NCBI GenBank assembly: GCA_029259335.1
Contig: JAPDIY010000004.1
Coordinates: 1-32,053 of the forward strand
DNA: 32,053 nucleotides
DNA from: Archaeoglobi archaeon
GTDB taxonomy: Archaea; Halobacteriota; Archaeoglobi; Archaeoglobales; Archaeoglobaceae
Direction: 5' to 3'
Shown here: positions 7,964-19,795 of the stretch, piece by piece
How the letters are laid out: every line of letters begins with the position of its first letter
Numbering within the stretch: the first letter of the stretch is position 1
The notes under the pieces: model-generated
The model's input: only the letters and a program-made list of their open reading frames with translations
The model's database searches: none
Told to the model about the DNA's origin: nothing
Position numbers and translations under genes: made by a program

Positions 7964-8568
7964 TCCACCATTCCGAGCAGCTGGAAGATGTAGTTCACAA
8001 ACCTCTCATTCGGAACCAGCATCACGAGGATTTCTATCTCATCTTCACTCTCTTCAAGTTTCGTCTCGAATACAACTACGTAATCACTTTTATCCGCCAG
8101 CTGAGAGACTATGGCATCTATAACAGCTATCGCAAAATCTCTCCCGAAGCTCGGTGGGGTTGGGATTAGGGTTACTCCAAGCATTTCTGCTGTAGCATCG
8201 CAGAATGCCGAAGACAGAATGTTTCCTATCTCCATCAGTGTCGAATCCGCCATCTCCTCATCACTGCTGTCTCCAAGAAGGATTTCTACCAATTTCTGCG
8301 ACGATTCTTCCGGGAACGTTATGTACAGGAATCCTGCCTGTCCGTTTTCGATGTCATCTAGCCCTGTCACAACTCCAGCAACCATCTTCTCCGCATCGAT
8401 AACTTTGTGCAACTCCTGAATTCTGACTACCATTGCATTCGGCACGCTCATCTCGATCGTCCTGCCGAGCATCTGGGAAAGAGACGTTGCTGCCTTGCCA
8501 ACTCCAATATTCCCCAACTCCTTAAGCGCATCAAGTTCCACCTCGCCCAGCTCCTCAATACTACGCAA
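7960..8568 (-). CDS. cheC: CheC CheY-P phosphatase; probable TTG start at 8568
   Basis: ELGNIGVGKAATSLSQMLG and MEIGNILSSAFCDATAEMLG carry both E-N active-site motifs; GGAGGTGA precedes the TTG. The listed ORF extends to 8628. Confidence 0.95.
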   Translation of the reverse strand: MRSIEELGEVELDALKELGNIGVGKAATSLSQMLGRTIEMSVPNAMVVRIQELHKVIDAEKMVAGVVTGLDDIENGQAGFLYITFPEESSQKLVEILLGDSSDEEMADSTLMEIGNILSSAFCDATAEMLGVTLIPTPPSFGRDFAIAVIDAIVSQLADKSDYVVVFETKLEESEDEIEILVMLVPNERFVNYIFQLLGMVE

Positions 8569-10528
8569 GTCTATCACCTCCCAACAAACTCGATATATCC
8601 AAAATTGGCACGACCCTACCATCACCAAGAATTGTTACCCCGCTAAACCCTCTTATTTTAGCCAAATATCCCGTTAAGGGCTTAATAACAATTTCCTGCT
8701 GTTCGGCAATTGTATCCGCTATTAGGGCATACCTCTCCCCCTCCCTCTCCACAATTATCCCAACTTCCCTCTCCGGCTTACCATCCACAACGTTGAATAG
8801 ATCTCTCAGCTTGAAGGCAGGAACAAGCTTTCCACGGACAATCAAAAATGGATTACCATGGATTACTTTCCAGTTGTCCTCCGTGACATAGAGAGCTTCA
8901 ATAACGCTCGATATCGGTATCGCATACGTCTCATGACCGACCTTTACGAGCAGCGATTTTATTATCGCCACAGTAGGCGGAAGATGTATCCTTATCTTCG
9001 TTCCTTCACCCTTTTTGGAGCTGATTCTCACACTTCCTCCAAGCTTTTCAACAGTTGTCTTAACAACATCCATTCCCACTCCTCTCCCAGAGATCTCAGT
9101 CGCTTTATCTTTCGTCGAGAAACCGGGAGCGAAAATCAACATCTTCAGCTCATCCTCGCTCATCGACTCTGCCTCAGCCGGAGTGATTATTCCTTTCTCT
9201 ACGGCCTTCTGCTTGATTTTCTCAACATCTAACCCTCTTCCATCGTCCTCAAGCTCTATTATGATGTTGTTCTTCTCCCTCCATGCAGCCAGTCTTATCC
9301 TGCCAACTTCACTCTTTCCAGCAGCTTTTCTCTCCTCAGGAGATTCGATGCCGTGATCAACAGCATTTCTGACAAGGTGTATGAGTGGATCACTTATCTC
9401 ATCGAGAACGGTTCTATCAAGCTCAGTATCAAGACCCTCCATCACAAACTCAACTTTCTTTCCAAGCTTTCTTGCCAGATCCCTGACCATTCGTGGGAAT
9501 TTGTTGAACACCCTCTCGACTTTCACCATCCTTATCTGCATTATCTCGTCCTGAAGACTCGTGATTGACTTATCCATTATTGAAACTGCTTCTTTCAATT
9601 CAGGGATGTCGTATTCGGTTGCAATCTGCAAAAGTCTTCCCTTACTTATAACGAGTTCACCGACAAGATTCATTATCGTATCAAGCTGAGCTATGTTAAC
9701 TCTAATGCTCTCAAATTTCCTGTCTTTTTTCTTGAGTAGTTTGCCCCTTCCCTCTTCCTTTACCTCTTTAGCCTTATCCCACTCTGTTTCCCCCTCTCTG
9801 ACCTCTCCAGCCTCAATTTCGCCTTTTACCTCAGTCTTCTGCTCCTCAAGTAGAGAAACTTCAAATCTGTCAACTTCAGCAATCTTACTCATCACATCCT
9901 CTATCTTGCTAACATCAGGAGCTTTGATGAAAACGGTAAAATGACCGTCAAAATCTTCTTTTTCCATGTCATTTTCGTCAGGTATAACAGCCAAAATCTC
10001 AGATACCTCGCTTAGATTTTCGACAACAAGAGCTGCTCTTACACTTTTCATTATGCAATCTTCGCTCAGATAAACATCAACCCTTATGTTTGCATTTCCA
10101 AAACTCTCCTTACTCAAATCTACTTCCCTAACCTGTTCCTTATCTTTTTTCTCCTGCATGAACTCGCTCAGATCTGAGATGATGTCGGAAACGTTTATAT
10201 CATCACTGTCCTCCTCCTCTATCTTGTTTATCATTTCCTCTATGGCATCCACAGCTTTCAGCATCACATCCACGATCTCACTGGTGATCTCAATTTCCCC
10301 ATCCCTAACTTTACCCATTGCACTCTCAAGCTTGTGACAGAGCTCCTCAAGGTTCTTGTACCCCATAAAACCGGCCATACCCTTGATTGTATGCGCTACC
10401 CTGAATATCTCGTTTATAGCATTGAGATCGCCATTCTCAAGCTTGATGAAATTCTGATTCATCAGATCAAGATACTCTCTTGCTTCCTGAATGAACTCCT
10501 GCTTGTACTCTTCCATATCACCCTCCAT
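8561..10528 (-). CDS. cheA: CheA histidine kinase
   Basis: P1 Hpt FRVAHTIKGMAGFMG; P4 LVRNAVDHGIE, DDGRGLD, GRGVGMDVV; C-terminal CheW-like P5. Confidence 0.98.
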   Translation of the reverse strand: MEGDMEEYKQEFIQEAREYLDLMNQNFIKLENGDLNAINEIFRVAHTIKGMAGFMGYKNLEELCHKLESAMGKVRDGEIEITSEIVDVMLKAVDAIEEMINKIEEEDSDDINVSDIISDLSEFMQEKKDKEQVREVDLSKESFGNANIRVDVYLSEDCIMKSVRAALVVENLSEVSEILAVIPDENDMEKEDFDGHFTVFIKAPDVSKIEDVMSKIAEVDRFEVSLLEEQKTEVKGEIEAGEVREGETEWDKAKEVKEEGRGKLLKKKDRKFESIRVNIAQLDTIMNLVGELVISKGRLLQIATEYDIPELKEAVSIMDKSITSLQDEIMQIRMVKVERVFNKFPRMVRDLARKLGKKVEFVMEGLDTELDRTVLDEISDPLIHLVRNAVDHGIESPEERKAAGKSEVGRIRLAAWREKNNIIIELEDDGRGLDVEKIKQKAVEKGIITPAEAESMSEDELKMLIFAPGFSTKDKATEISGRGVGMDVVKTTVEKLGGSVRISSKKGEGTKIRIHLPPTVAIIKSLLVKVGHETYAIPISSVIEALYVTEDNWKVIHGNPFLIVRGKLVPAFKLRDLFNVVDGKPEREVGIIVEREGERYALIADTIAEQQEIVIKPLTGYLAKIRGFSGVTILGDGRVVPILDISSLLGGDRLA

Positions 10529-11567
10529 TCAACTTCACCTCCAGAAAACGAACTATTTCCTCGGCAATCTCAAAAACCGGCTTGACTGACACTATACCTC
10601 CAAGCTCGATCGCCGCCTTTGGCATACCAAAAACAACGCACGTGTCTTCGCTACTTGCTATTGTTAGTCCTCCCCTGTCTTTTATCATTTTCATCCCGTA
10701 AGCTCCGTCTTCACCCATTCCCGTCAGTATAACCCCCACAACGTTTTCGCCATACGCTTGAACAACCGAATCTGCTGTTACGTCAACTGAGGGTTTCACA
10801 GCGTTAACAGGTTCTCCATCCACAATTTTTATTCGAACAACATTGGTAGCTCTTCTAACCTTCATGTGATAACCGCCGGGTGCGATGTAAACAACACCGT
10901 CCTTAACTTTCTCATTGTTTTCAGCTTCTTTAACTTTAACTTCGGAGATGTTATCAAGCCTCTCGGCAAGTTGTTGGGTAAAGCCCGGAGGCATATGCTG
11001 AACCACAAAGATTGGTGCAGGGATGTCCGCAGGCAGTCTTGGAATTATCATCTCAAGCGCTGATGGACCGCCGGTTGAGGAACCTATCAACACACAAACA
11101 TCTCTGGTTTTCTTCCCCCAACTACCTCTGACGACTTCTCCCTTAATTTTCTTGAGGTTTTGGAGTCGCAATATGTTAAGAGAAGTCGTTGCAGCCATTC
11201 TTACCTTCTCCACAATCTCTTGTTCTATAGAAGATAAGTCCACAAGAGCGCCACCGGGTTTTGTAATAAAGTCAACTGCACCAAGTTTCAAGGCTTCTAG
11301 GGTTTCCTTGGCCCCCTCCTTCGTCAAAGAACTCAACATCACAACAGGAGTTGGTTGTTTCTCCATTATCAGCTTCAATGCTGTAAGCCCGTCCATCACT
11401 GGCATCTTTATGTCTAAGGTGACCACATCGGGTTTCAGTTTGAGAGTTTTTTCTACTGCCTCCTTTCCATTCTTTGCCGTGTCAATTACCTCTATTCCCG
11501 CCTTACTCAGTATGTCGCTTACGGCCATTCTTACCAGCGCTGAATCGTCAACTACAAGCACCCTCAT
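10518..11567 (-). CDS. cheB: CheB methylesterase/deamidase response regulator
   Basis: Receiver domain DVVTLDIKMPVMDG; esterase GSSTGGPSALE, VQHMPPGFT, GMGEDGAYGM. Confidence 0.98.
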   Translation of the reverse strand: MRVLVVDDSALVRMAVSDILSKAGIEVIDTAKNGKEAVEKTLKLKPDVVTLDIKMPVMDGLTALKLIMEKQPTPVVMLSSLTKEGAKETLEALKLGAVDFITKPGGALVDLSSIEQEIVEKVRMAATTSLNILRLQNLKKIKGEVVRGSWGKKTRDVCVLIGSSTGGPSALEMIIPRLPADIPAPIFVVQHMPPGFTQQLAERLDNISEVKVKEAENNEKVKDGVVYIAPGGYHMKVRRATNVVRIKIVDGEPVNAVKPSVDVTADSVVQAYGENVVGVILTGMGEDGAYGMKMIKDRGGLTIASSEDTCVVFGMPKAAIELGGIVSVKPVFEIAEEIVRFLEVKLNGG

Positions 11568-11573
11568 GGTTCT

Positions 11574-11939
11574 CTAACTCATTCCAGCAACCTTCTTCAG
11601 TTCCTCAATGACCTTCGGTGCTTGGAATGGTTTCACTATGTATCCCTTGGCCCCCAGCTTGATTGCCGTCTTCACCATCTGTTCCTGCCCAACAGCCGTA
11701 CACATCACCACTTTTGCTTGTGGATCCATCTTCTTTATCTCCTTCAACGCCTCTATTCCGTTCATCTCCGGCATAACGATATCCATTGTAACCACATCCG
11801 GCTTCAACTGTTTGTAAAGCTCCACTGCCTGCTTTCCGTTTTCCGCTTCCCCTACTATATCAAAACCTCCCGAAAACAAGATATTTCTCAAAAGCTTCCT
11901 CATAAAGGCCGTATCATCCACAATCAAAACTTTCGGCAT
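11574..11939 (-). CDS. cheY: CheY response regulator
   Basis: MPKVLIVDDTAFMRKLL...DVVTMDIVMPEMNGIEAL...KGYIVKPF stand-alone receiver. Confidence 0.97.
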   Translation of the reverse strand: MPKVLIVDDTAFMRKLLRNILFSGGFDIVGEAENGKQAVELYKQLKPDVVTMDIVMPEMNGIEALKEIKKMDPQAKVVMCTAVGQEQMVKTAIKLGAKGYIVKPFQAPKVIEELKKVAGMS

Positions 11940-11945
11940 GGCCTA

Positions 11946-12755
11946 TCACCTCACCGCAGCTTTTTTCATAATATCATTAACAAGAGCCACACCCCTCGGT
12001 GTGAGCTCAATTTCCTTCCTTATCTTCACAACTCTCGCCAAACCCATATCAACCAGCTTATCGTAGAGTTTGTTCAGCTCCTCTGTGGATATACCGAGAA
12101 TTGACTCGACACCAACCGAATCAACTCCCGTGTAAACCATGGTCAGTATCTGCTCTTCAACCTCCGAAAGCTTGTCTTTCGGCTTGTACGTGTCTATAAT
12201 GTTCTGGATGTAGTTCTGAAGCATTTCAAGAGTTGTCTCGGGACACAGAACGAAGCTTGTAATAACCTCCCCGTTTTCAACATGAGTTATAACAAGTACA
12301 ACTCTCTGCTTCTTGCCCACAGTTCTGAGATCCTTTTCCACTGAGCCCAAGCTATCTACGGAGATACGGATTTGCTTGGAAGACGACAGGAACCACAAGG
12401 CTTCATCAGTTATGCACAGATACCCTTTGTCCCACTTGCTGTCTTTAACGACCACACCACCACGAGTGGCGGGTGAAAGGAAGTATACCGCAAACCTATC
12501 CGATTTCAGATTGAACGCCAGATACCTGAAAATCTGATCCTGAGTCTTTCCAAAGCTGATGTAATAGTTCTTGTTGTCCTTTTTTATTCTGATAGCATTT
12601 TTACCTTCATACTGCACTTTCTCGAGATCCTGTATGTCCTTAAAGGGAATCCTTACTCCAGCGAAGGATAGCGAAGTTTTATCTACAACCGCTTCACCTT
12701 TCTTCCATCCACCATCAAAGTACTCCACTGGAAATCTCAGTACTTTCTCACTCAT
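11946..12755 (-). CDS. cheF: CheF-like archaeal taxis protein linking Che to the archaellum (DUF439 family)
   Basis: MSEKVLRFPVEYFDGGWKKGEAVVDKTSLSF... with C-terminal winged-helix-like segment; position next to cheY. Confidence 0.85.
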   Translation of the reverse strand: MSEKVLRFPVEYFDGGWKKGEAVVDKTSLSFAGVRIPFKDIQDLEKVQYEGKNAIRIKKDNKNYYISFGKTQDQIFRYLAFNLKSDRFAVYFLSPATRGGVVVKDSKWDKGYLCITDEALWFLSSSKQIRISVDSLGSVEKDLRTVGKKQRVVLVITHVENGEVITSFVLCPETTLEMLQNYIQNIIDTYKPKDKLSEVEEQILTMVYTGVDSVGVESILGISTEELNKLYDKLVDMGLARVVKIRKEIELTPRGVALVNDIMKKAAVR

Positions 12756-12767
12756 AGCCTACCTCTG

Positions 12768-13256
12768 CTACTTTAATCTCTCCACCTCATCCTCACTCAA
12801 CACCTTATTCAGGTCAATCATAATCAGCAGTCCGTCCGGTAGCTTTCCGACACCCTTGAGGAACTTCGCTTCTTCTCTCGCCGTTATTATATTCGGCAAA
12901 GCCTCGATGTCAGATACTGAAAGGTACTTCACCTCATTGACAGTGTCAACCATCATGCCTATTACTGCATTCTCAAACTCAACGACGATGATCCTCGTAT
13001 TGTTGTCAATTGGCTTTGGTTCCATTCCGAACCGCTTTCTCAGGTTTATTATGGTGGTGATCTGCCCGCGGAGGTTTATCACTCCCTCAACAAAATCTGG
13101 AGCGTTTGGGATCCTCGTTATCTGCGTCGGTCTTATTATCTCCCTCACCTGAGATATGTCCACACCATACCTCTCATCCCCAAGGTTGAACACTATCACC
13201 TGTACAGTTTCATCACCCTTCAGCGTCTGAACACTTCCCGACTGCATTGAGATCAC
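12768..13256 (-). CDS. cheW: CheW chemotaxis coupling protein
   Basis: VQVIVFNLGDERYGVDISQVREIIRPTQITRIPNAPDFVEGVINLRGQITTIINLRKRFGMEPKP. Confidence 0.97.
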   Translation of the reverse strand: MISMQSGSVQTLKGDETVQVIVFNLGDERYGVDISQVREIIRPTQITRIPNAPDFVEGVINLRGQITTIINLRKRFGMEPKPIDNNTRIIVVEFENAVIGMMVDTVNEVKYLSVSDIEALPNIITAREEAKFLKGVGKLPDGLLIMIDLNKVLSEDEVERLK

Positions 13257-13268
13257 CTCCCAAAAAAA

Positions 13269-16612
<3,344 letters not shown>

Positions 16613-16675
16613 CACTCTAAAAAAATTATTGTCCTGAAGAAAAGTCTTTTATCCTAAAAACCAAAAACAGCCAGT

Positions 16676-16834
16676 ATGAAATCGATAGATGCCAGCTTCG
16701 CAGCCATTGCGGTATTTTCAGCGGTAATGCTGACCTACAGATGGCTGTCGCTGTACGGGAAAACAGATTACGTGATAAACTTTTATGCCGGCATGCTTGT
16801 TGCCGCCATAGCTTTGCTTATCTTACGAAGATAG
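16676..16834 (+). CDS. Putative 52-aa small membrane protein (two hydrophobic segments)
   Basis: ATG..TAG reading MKSIDASFAAIAVFSAVMLTYRWLSLYGKTDYVINFYAGMLVAAIALLILRR; absent from the supplied ORF track (apparently a 60-aa cutoff); T/A-rich CTTTTATCC about 25 bp upstream. Confidence 0.5.
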   Translation: MKSIDASFAAIAVFSAVMLTYRWLSLYGKTDYVINFYAGMLVAAIALLILRR

Positions 16835-17491
16835 GCACTCGTATATCTTCTTGGACTCGATTTCAGCATCCGATAGCTGATCGAGAACCTCTTTAATTTT
16901 CCTTGCGCTCGTCTTTATCATCTCAAACCCCTTTCTCGTATCGATTTCATCTGCAATCTCTAAAACACCGGTAATAACCGACAGAGGATTTCTGAGTCGA
17001 TCCGATAGAAATTGAAACTGTTCGAGGTTTTCTTTGAGTCTCAATAGCACTAATTCTCGCTCAATCCACATTTCGAGATTTCTAATCGCCCTCGAAAGAA
17101 CAAGTACCATATCTTTCAAGATCTGAATGATTTCTTCATCAGCCTCCTTCAGGAAGATGTACACCGAAGATCCTTCTGTGATGGGTAGAGTGAGAAGATA
17201 CTTGTGTTTCACACCTTTACAACCGCAAGCTTTCGCATTTACTATACTGAAAACTTTTGGATGATATTTTAAATAATTGCAGCCCATTACGTCTTCATCC
17301 ATGCGATAGTGTTCACCCGTTTTATCAGACACCACAACGGCTGTGCAGCTTTCGTTTTCAAATACTTGGTCACAGAAAAAATTTATCATCTTCTCTCGTT
17401 TGTCGAACATCCACACATTGCTCGAAAACGTAAACGCTGTAAAAAGTAAATCGTTCATTCGCTTTAAACTTTCGAGGTCACTGTACATCAT
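16823..17491 (-). CDS. GAF-like - DHp-like (His replaced by Asp) protein, no kinase domain
   Basis: ENLEQFQFLSDRLRNPLSVITGVLEIADEIDTRKGFEMIKTSARKIKEVLDQLSDAEIESKKIYECLSS*; start overlaps the stop of the upstream gene (17488/17491). Confidence 0.75.
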   Translation of the reverse strand: MMYSDLESLKRMNDLLFTAFTFSSNVWMFDKREKMINFFCDQVFENESCTAVVVSDKTGEHYRMDEDVMGCNYLKYHPKVFSIVNAKACGCKGVKHKYLLTLPITEGSSVYIFLKEADEEIIQILKDMVLVLSRAIRNLEMWIERELVLLRLKENLEQFQFLSDRLRNPLSVITGVLEIADEIDTRKGFEMIKTSARKIKEVLDQLSDAEIESKKIYECLSS

Positions 17492-18156
17492 CTCACTTCC
17501 GCCAGAGCCTTCAGTCGCTGAAGCATCTCCTGAAGCTCTTTTTCAAGCTCTTCTGCTGAGAACTTCTGTCCCTTGAGGTCTCTGAGCAAATCTATTTCTT
17601 CCTCCTCCTTTACTTCAACCTCTTTTGCTATACTCGAAATCAAATCGTCCTCCTCGTCAAAGTCCACTTCTTCCACATCCTCTTCCTCATCCTCCTCTTC
17701 ACCGCTGTCATCCGGTACAAGCTTTATCTCATTCTCCAAGTCATCAACGTCCACATCAAGGTCGGAATTTAGCTCTGGAAGTTCAGGAACGTCGGGGAGC
17801 TTCATTTCCTCGCTTTCAGTTTCTGGAGCTGCAGGAGTTAGAGTGTTTGCGGTCTCCATCTCCTCAAGCAGATTGTCGTCAACCTGAACGGTTTTGACAG
17901 CATCGTCCAGCGGAACAATCTTTTCCTCTACTCTGTTCTCCCCTACATCCTCTTTCTTGCTCACTCCTGTAGATACAACTTCTTCAAGTTTCTCATCCAC
18001 TTCCTTTAACTTCTCCTCCACCTCCTTTCTCCTCAAAAAACTGAGTTTCGGAAATTTCAGTCCATGGCTCTTCCCAATCTTGTCGTGGAGATAGGGAAGA
18101 GCCAGAACGATTGCAGCAAAAACAACACCAACCAGCATTTCTATCATTTTTACCAC
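17488..18156 (-). CDS. N-terminally membrane-anchored, highly acidic protein at end of archaellum operon; function unknown
   Basis: MIEMLVGVVFAAIVLALPYLH (TM), basic patch, coiled-coil-like RRKEVEEKLKEVDEKLEEVV, long D/E-rich region, C-terminal helix SAEELEKELQEMLQRLKAL. Confidence 0.75.
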   Translation of the reverse strand: MVKMIEMLVGVVFAAIVLALPYLHDKIGKSHGLKFPKLSFLRRKEVEEKLKEVDEKLEEVVSTGVSKKEDVGENRVEEKIVPLDDAVKTVQVDDNLLEEMETANTLTPAAPETESEEMKLPDVPELPELNSDLDVDVDDLENEIKLVPDDSGEEEDEEEDVEEVDFDEEDDLISSIAKEVEVKEEEEIDLLRDLKGQKFSAEELEKELQEMLQRLKALAEVR

Positions 18157-18160
18157 CTCC

Positions 18161-19795
18161 CTAAGTTTCTACAAACGACGGAAGAGAGAACGCCCACTTT
18201 ACAAGTGGCGGAACGATGAGCATTAGGATTCCCGAGATTAACAGAAATATCGCACCGTAATACAAGTAAAGGTACCTGCCACCTCCCTTAACGATGTTCG
18301 CCGATAGGGTATTGGCAATTGTCAGTGAGATAATTATCCACAATGCGTACTGGTTGAGTAAGTCAACGGGTATTCCCGAGAAAATTCCGATGTTCAGTCC
18401 CTGCAGCCCACCGGGAACCTTGCTGAACACCTCTCCAGTGCTAACTCCTCCAAGTTGTGTGGCAAATAGATTTGAGATGTACTCTGAGAATATAGCAAGT
18501 ATCTGAGTTATGAACAGTATAAGGGCAACCATGGCCATATGCAGCGGAATAATTAGATTCACGAATCCAGAAGAGATTAAGTCTCTCTTAAGTCTCAACA
18601 GAACCATTTCGAGGTTCGATGAGGAGACTATCTCACCGACAACATCAGCATCACCTCCCAGATCAGTGGCATCAACAAATATTGCCGTCAGCTTGCTGAT
18701 CAAATAGCTACCGCTCTCCCCAGTGAATTTCTCCCATGACAACCTTGCGTCAAGACCCATGGCAAGTCTTCTATAAAGCTGTAAAACAAGGTCTTTTAGC
18801 TCTCCAAGGTTTTTCTGATCAATTCTGCTCAGTGCTTCAGCTACGGAAACTCCTGCTCCGGCTTTTATAGCACCGAGACTCCTTATAAATGTTGTAAATG
18901 CTTCATCCCTCTTGCTAATCTTAGTGTCATCTATCCTGCCAAGAATGCCAAGCGGGAGCATCAGCGCTCCTGCAAGAACGAATCCTATTCCCCTGAAGTC
19001 TACACCATTCTGTATGTATATATCAAGTAAGCTGGGTATGAAAGATAGTAAAACCAAGGATGCGATTGCTGGAGGAAGTAAAAGCGGTGTAAGTCGGGAT
19101 ATTATCCTCTGTTCCTTGGATTTTATTTTCCCATCATGGACTTTTTTATCCTTCGGTACGGCTTTGAATAGCATGAATACACCAAACAAGCAGATCACGA
19201 AATTCCCGAATGCTGAGCTGATTAGTGTGGAGCTAGGATCGCCAACACTGTAGATAACCACAGACAACAGTACTACTACAGAAATAAGAGAGGCTGAGAC
19301 GAGCAGAGACGTATAAGCATCACTCCATTTCCTCAAACTTTCGAGGTTCCTCTCATACTCATCCTTTCTGACAGTCTTGAAGGTCTTCCATTCCCTTTCC
19401 AGAAATTCGCTATCGGGTTCTCCAGCAGCAATTGCGTTTGCCAACCTGTTGAAAAGTTTTTTCAGTCTTTCATGTTTTATCTTCTCTGCTATCAGCTCGC
19501 AAGCGGTTGCATAATCGTAATGCCATTTTTGGGTCAGATCCTTTACTTTTCTGAAATACTTGCTCGGAGCGTATTCCTCTTTTTCCGACACCATCTCGAA
19601 GATCTTGTCTCTACTCAGGTTTGCAGTGGAGAGAGAAGCCATGTAGGTCAGCATGAATAGCAGGTCATTGTCCATTAGAAGCTCTTTACCTGAACTCCTG
19701 ATAATGTCCAGAATGTGGCCTAAAGCTGGCAATTTTCCAAATGTAATCTTTGGTATTTTCGTCGTCTTGAACTCCATCTCTACACCACCAATCAA
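18161..19795 (-). CDS. arlJ: ArlJ (FlaJ) archaellum platform membrane protein
   Basis: T2SSF-like integral membrane protein directly downstream of arlI; multiple TM segments. Confidence 0.93.
   Translation of the reverse strand: MIGGVEMEFKTTKIPKITFGKLPALGHILDIIRSSGKELLMDNDLLFMLTYMASLSTANLSRDKIFEMVSEKEEYAPSKYFRKVKDLTQKWHYDYATACELIAEKIKHERLKKLFNRLANAIAAGEPDSEFLEREWKTFKTVRKDEYERNLESLRKWSDAYTSLLVSASLISVVVLLSVVIYSVGDPSSTLISSAFGNFVICLFGVFMLFKAVPKDKKVHDGKIKSKEQRIISRLTPLLLPPAIASLVLLSFIPSLLDIYIQNGVDFRGIGFVLAGALMLPLGILGRIDDTKISKRDEAFTTFIRSLGAIKAGAGVSVAEALSRIDQKNLGELKDLVLQLYRRLAMGLDARLSWEKFTGESGSYLISKLTAIFVDATDLGGDADVVGEIVSSSNLEMVLLRLKRDLISSGFVNLIIPLHMAMVALILFITQILAIFSEYISNLFATQLGGVSTGEVFSKVPGGLQGLNIGIFSGIPVDLLNQYALWIIISLTIANTLSANIVKGGGRYLYLYYGAIFLLISGILMLIVPPLVKWAFSLPSFVET

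Noticed and set aside
8858-9944. Plus-strand ORFs across cheA
   Set aside because: Antisense of CheA; no domain or ribosome-binding context.
17573-17897. Ser/Pro-rich plus-strand ORFs
   Set aside because: Antisense translation of the D/E-rich region of the 17488-18156 protein.
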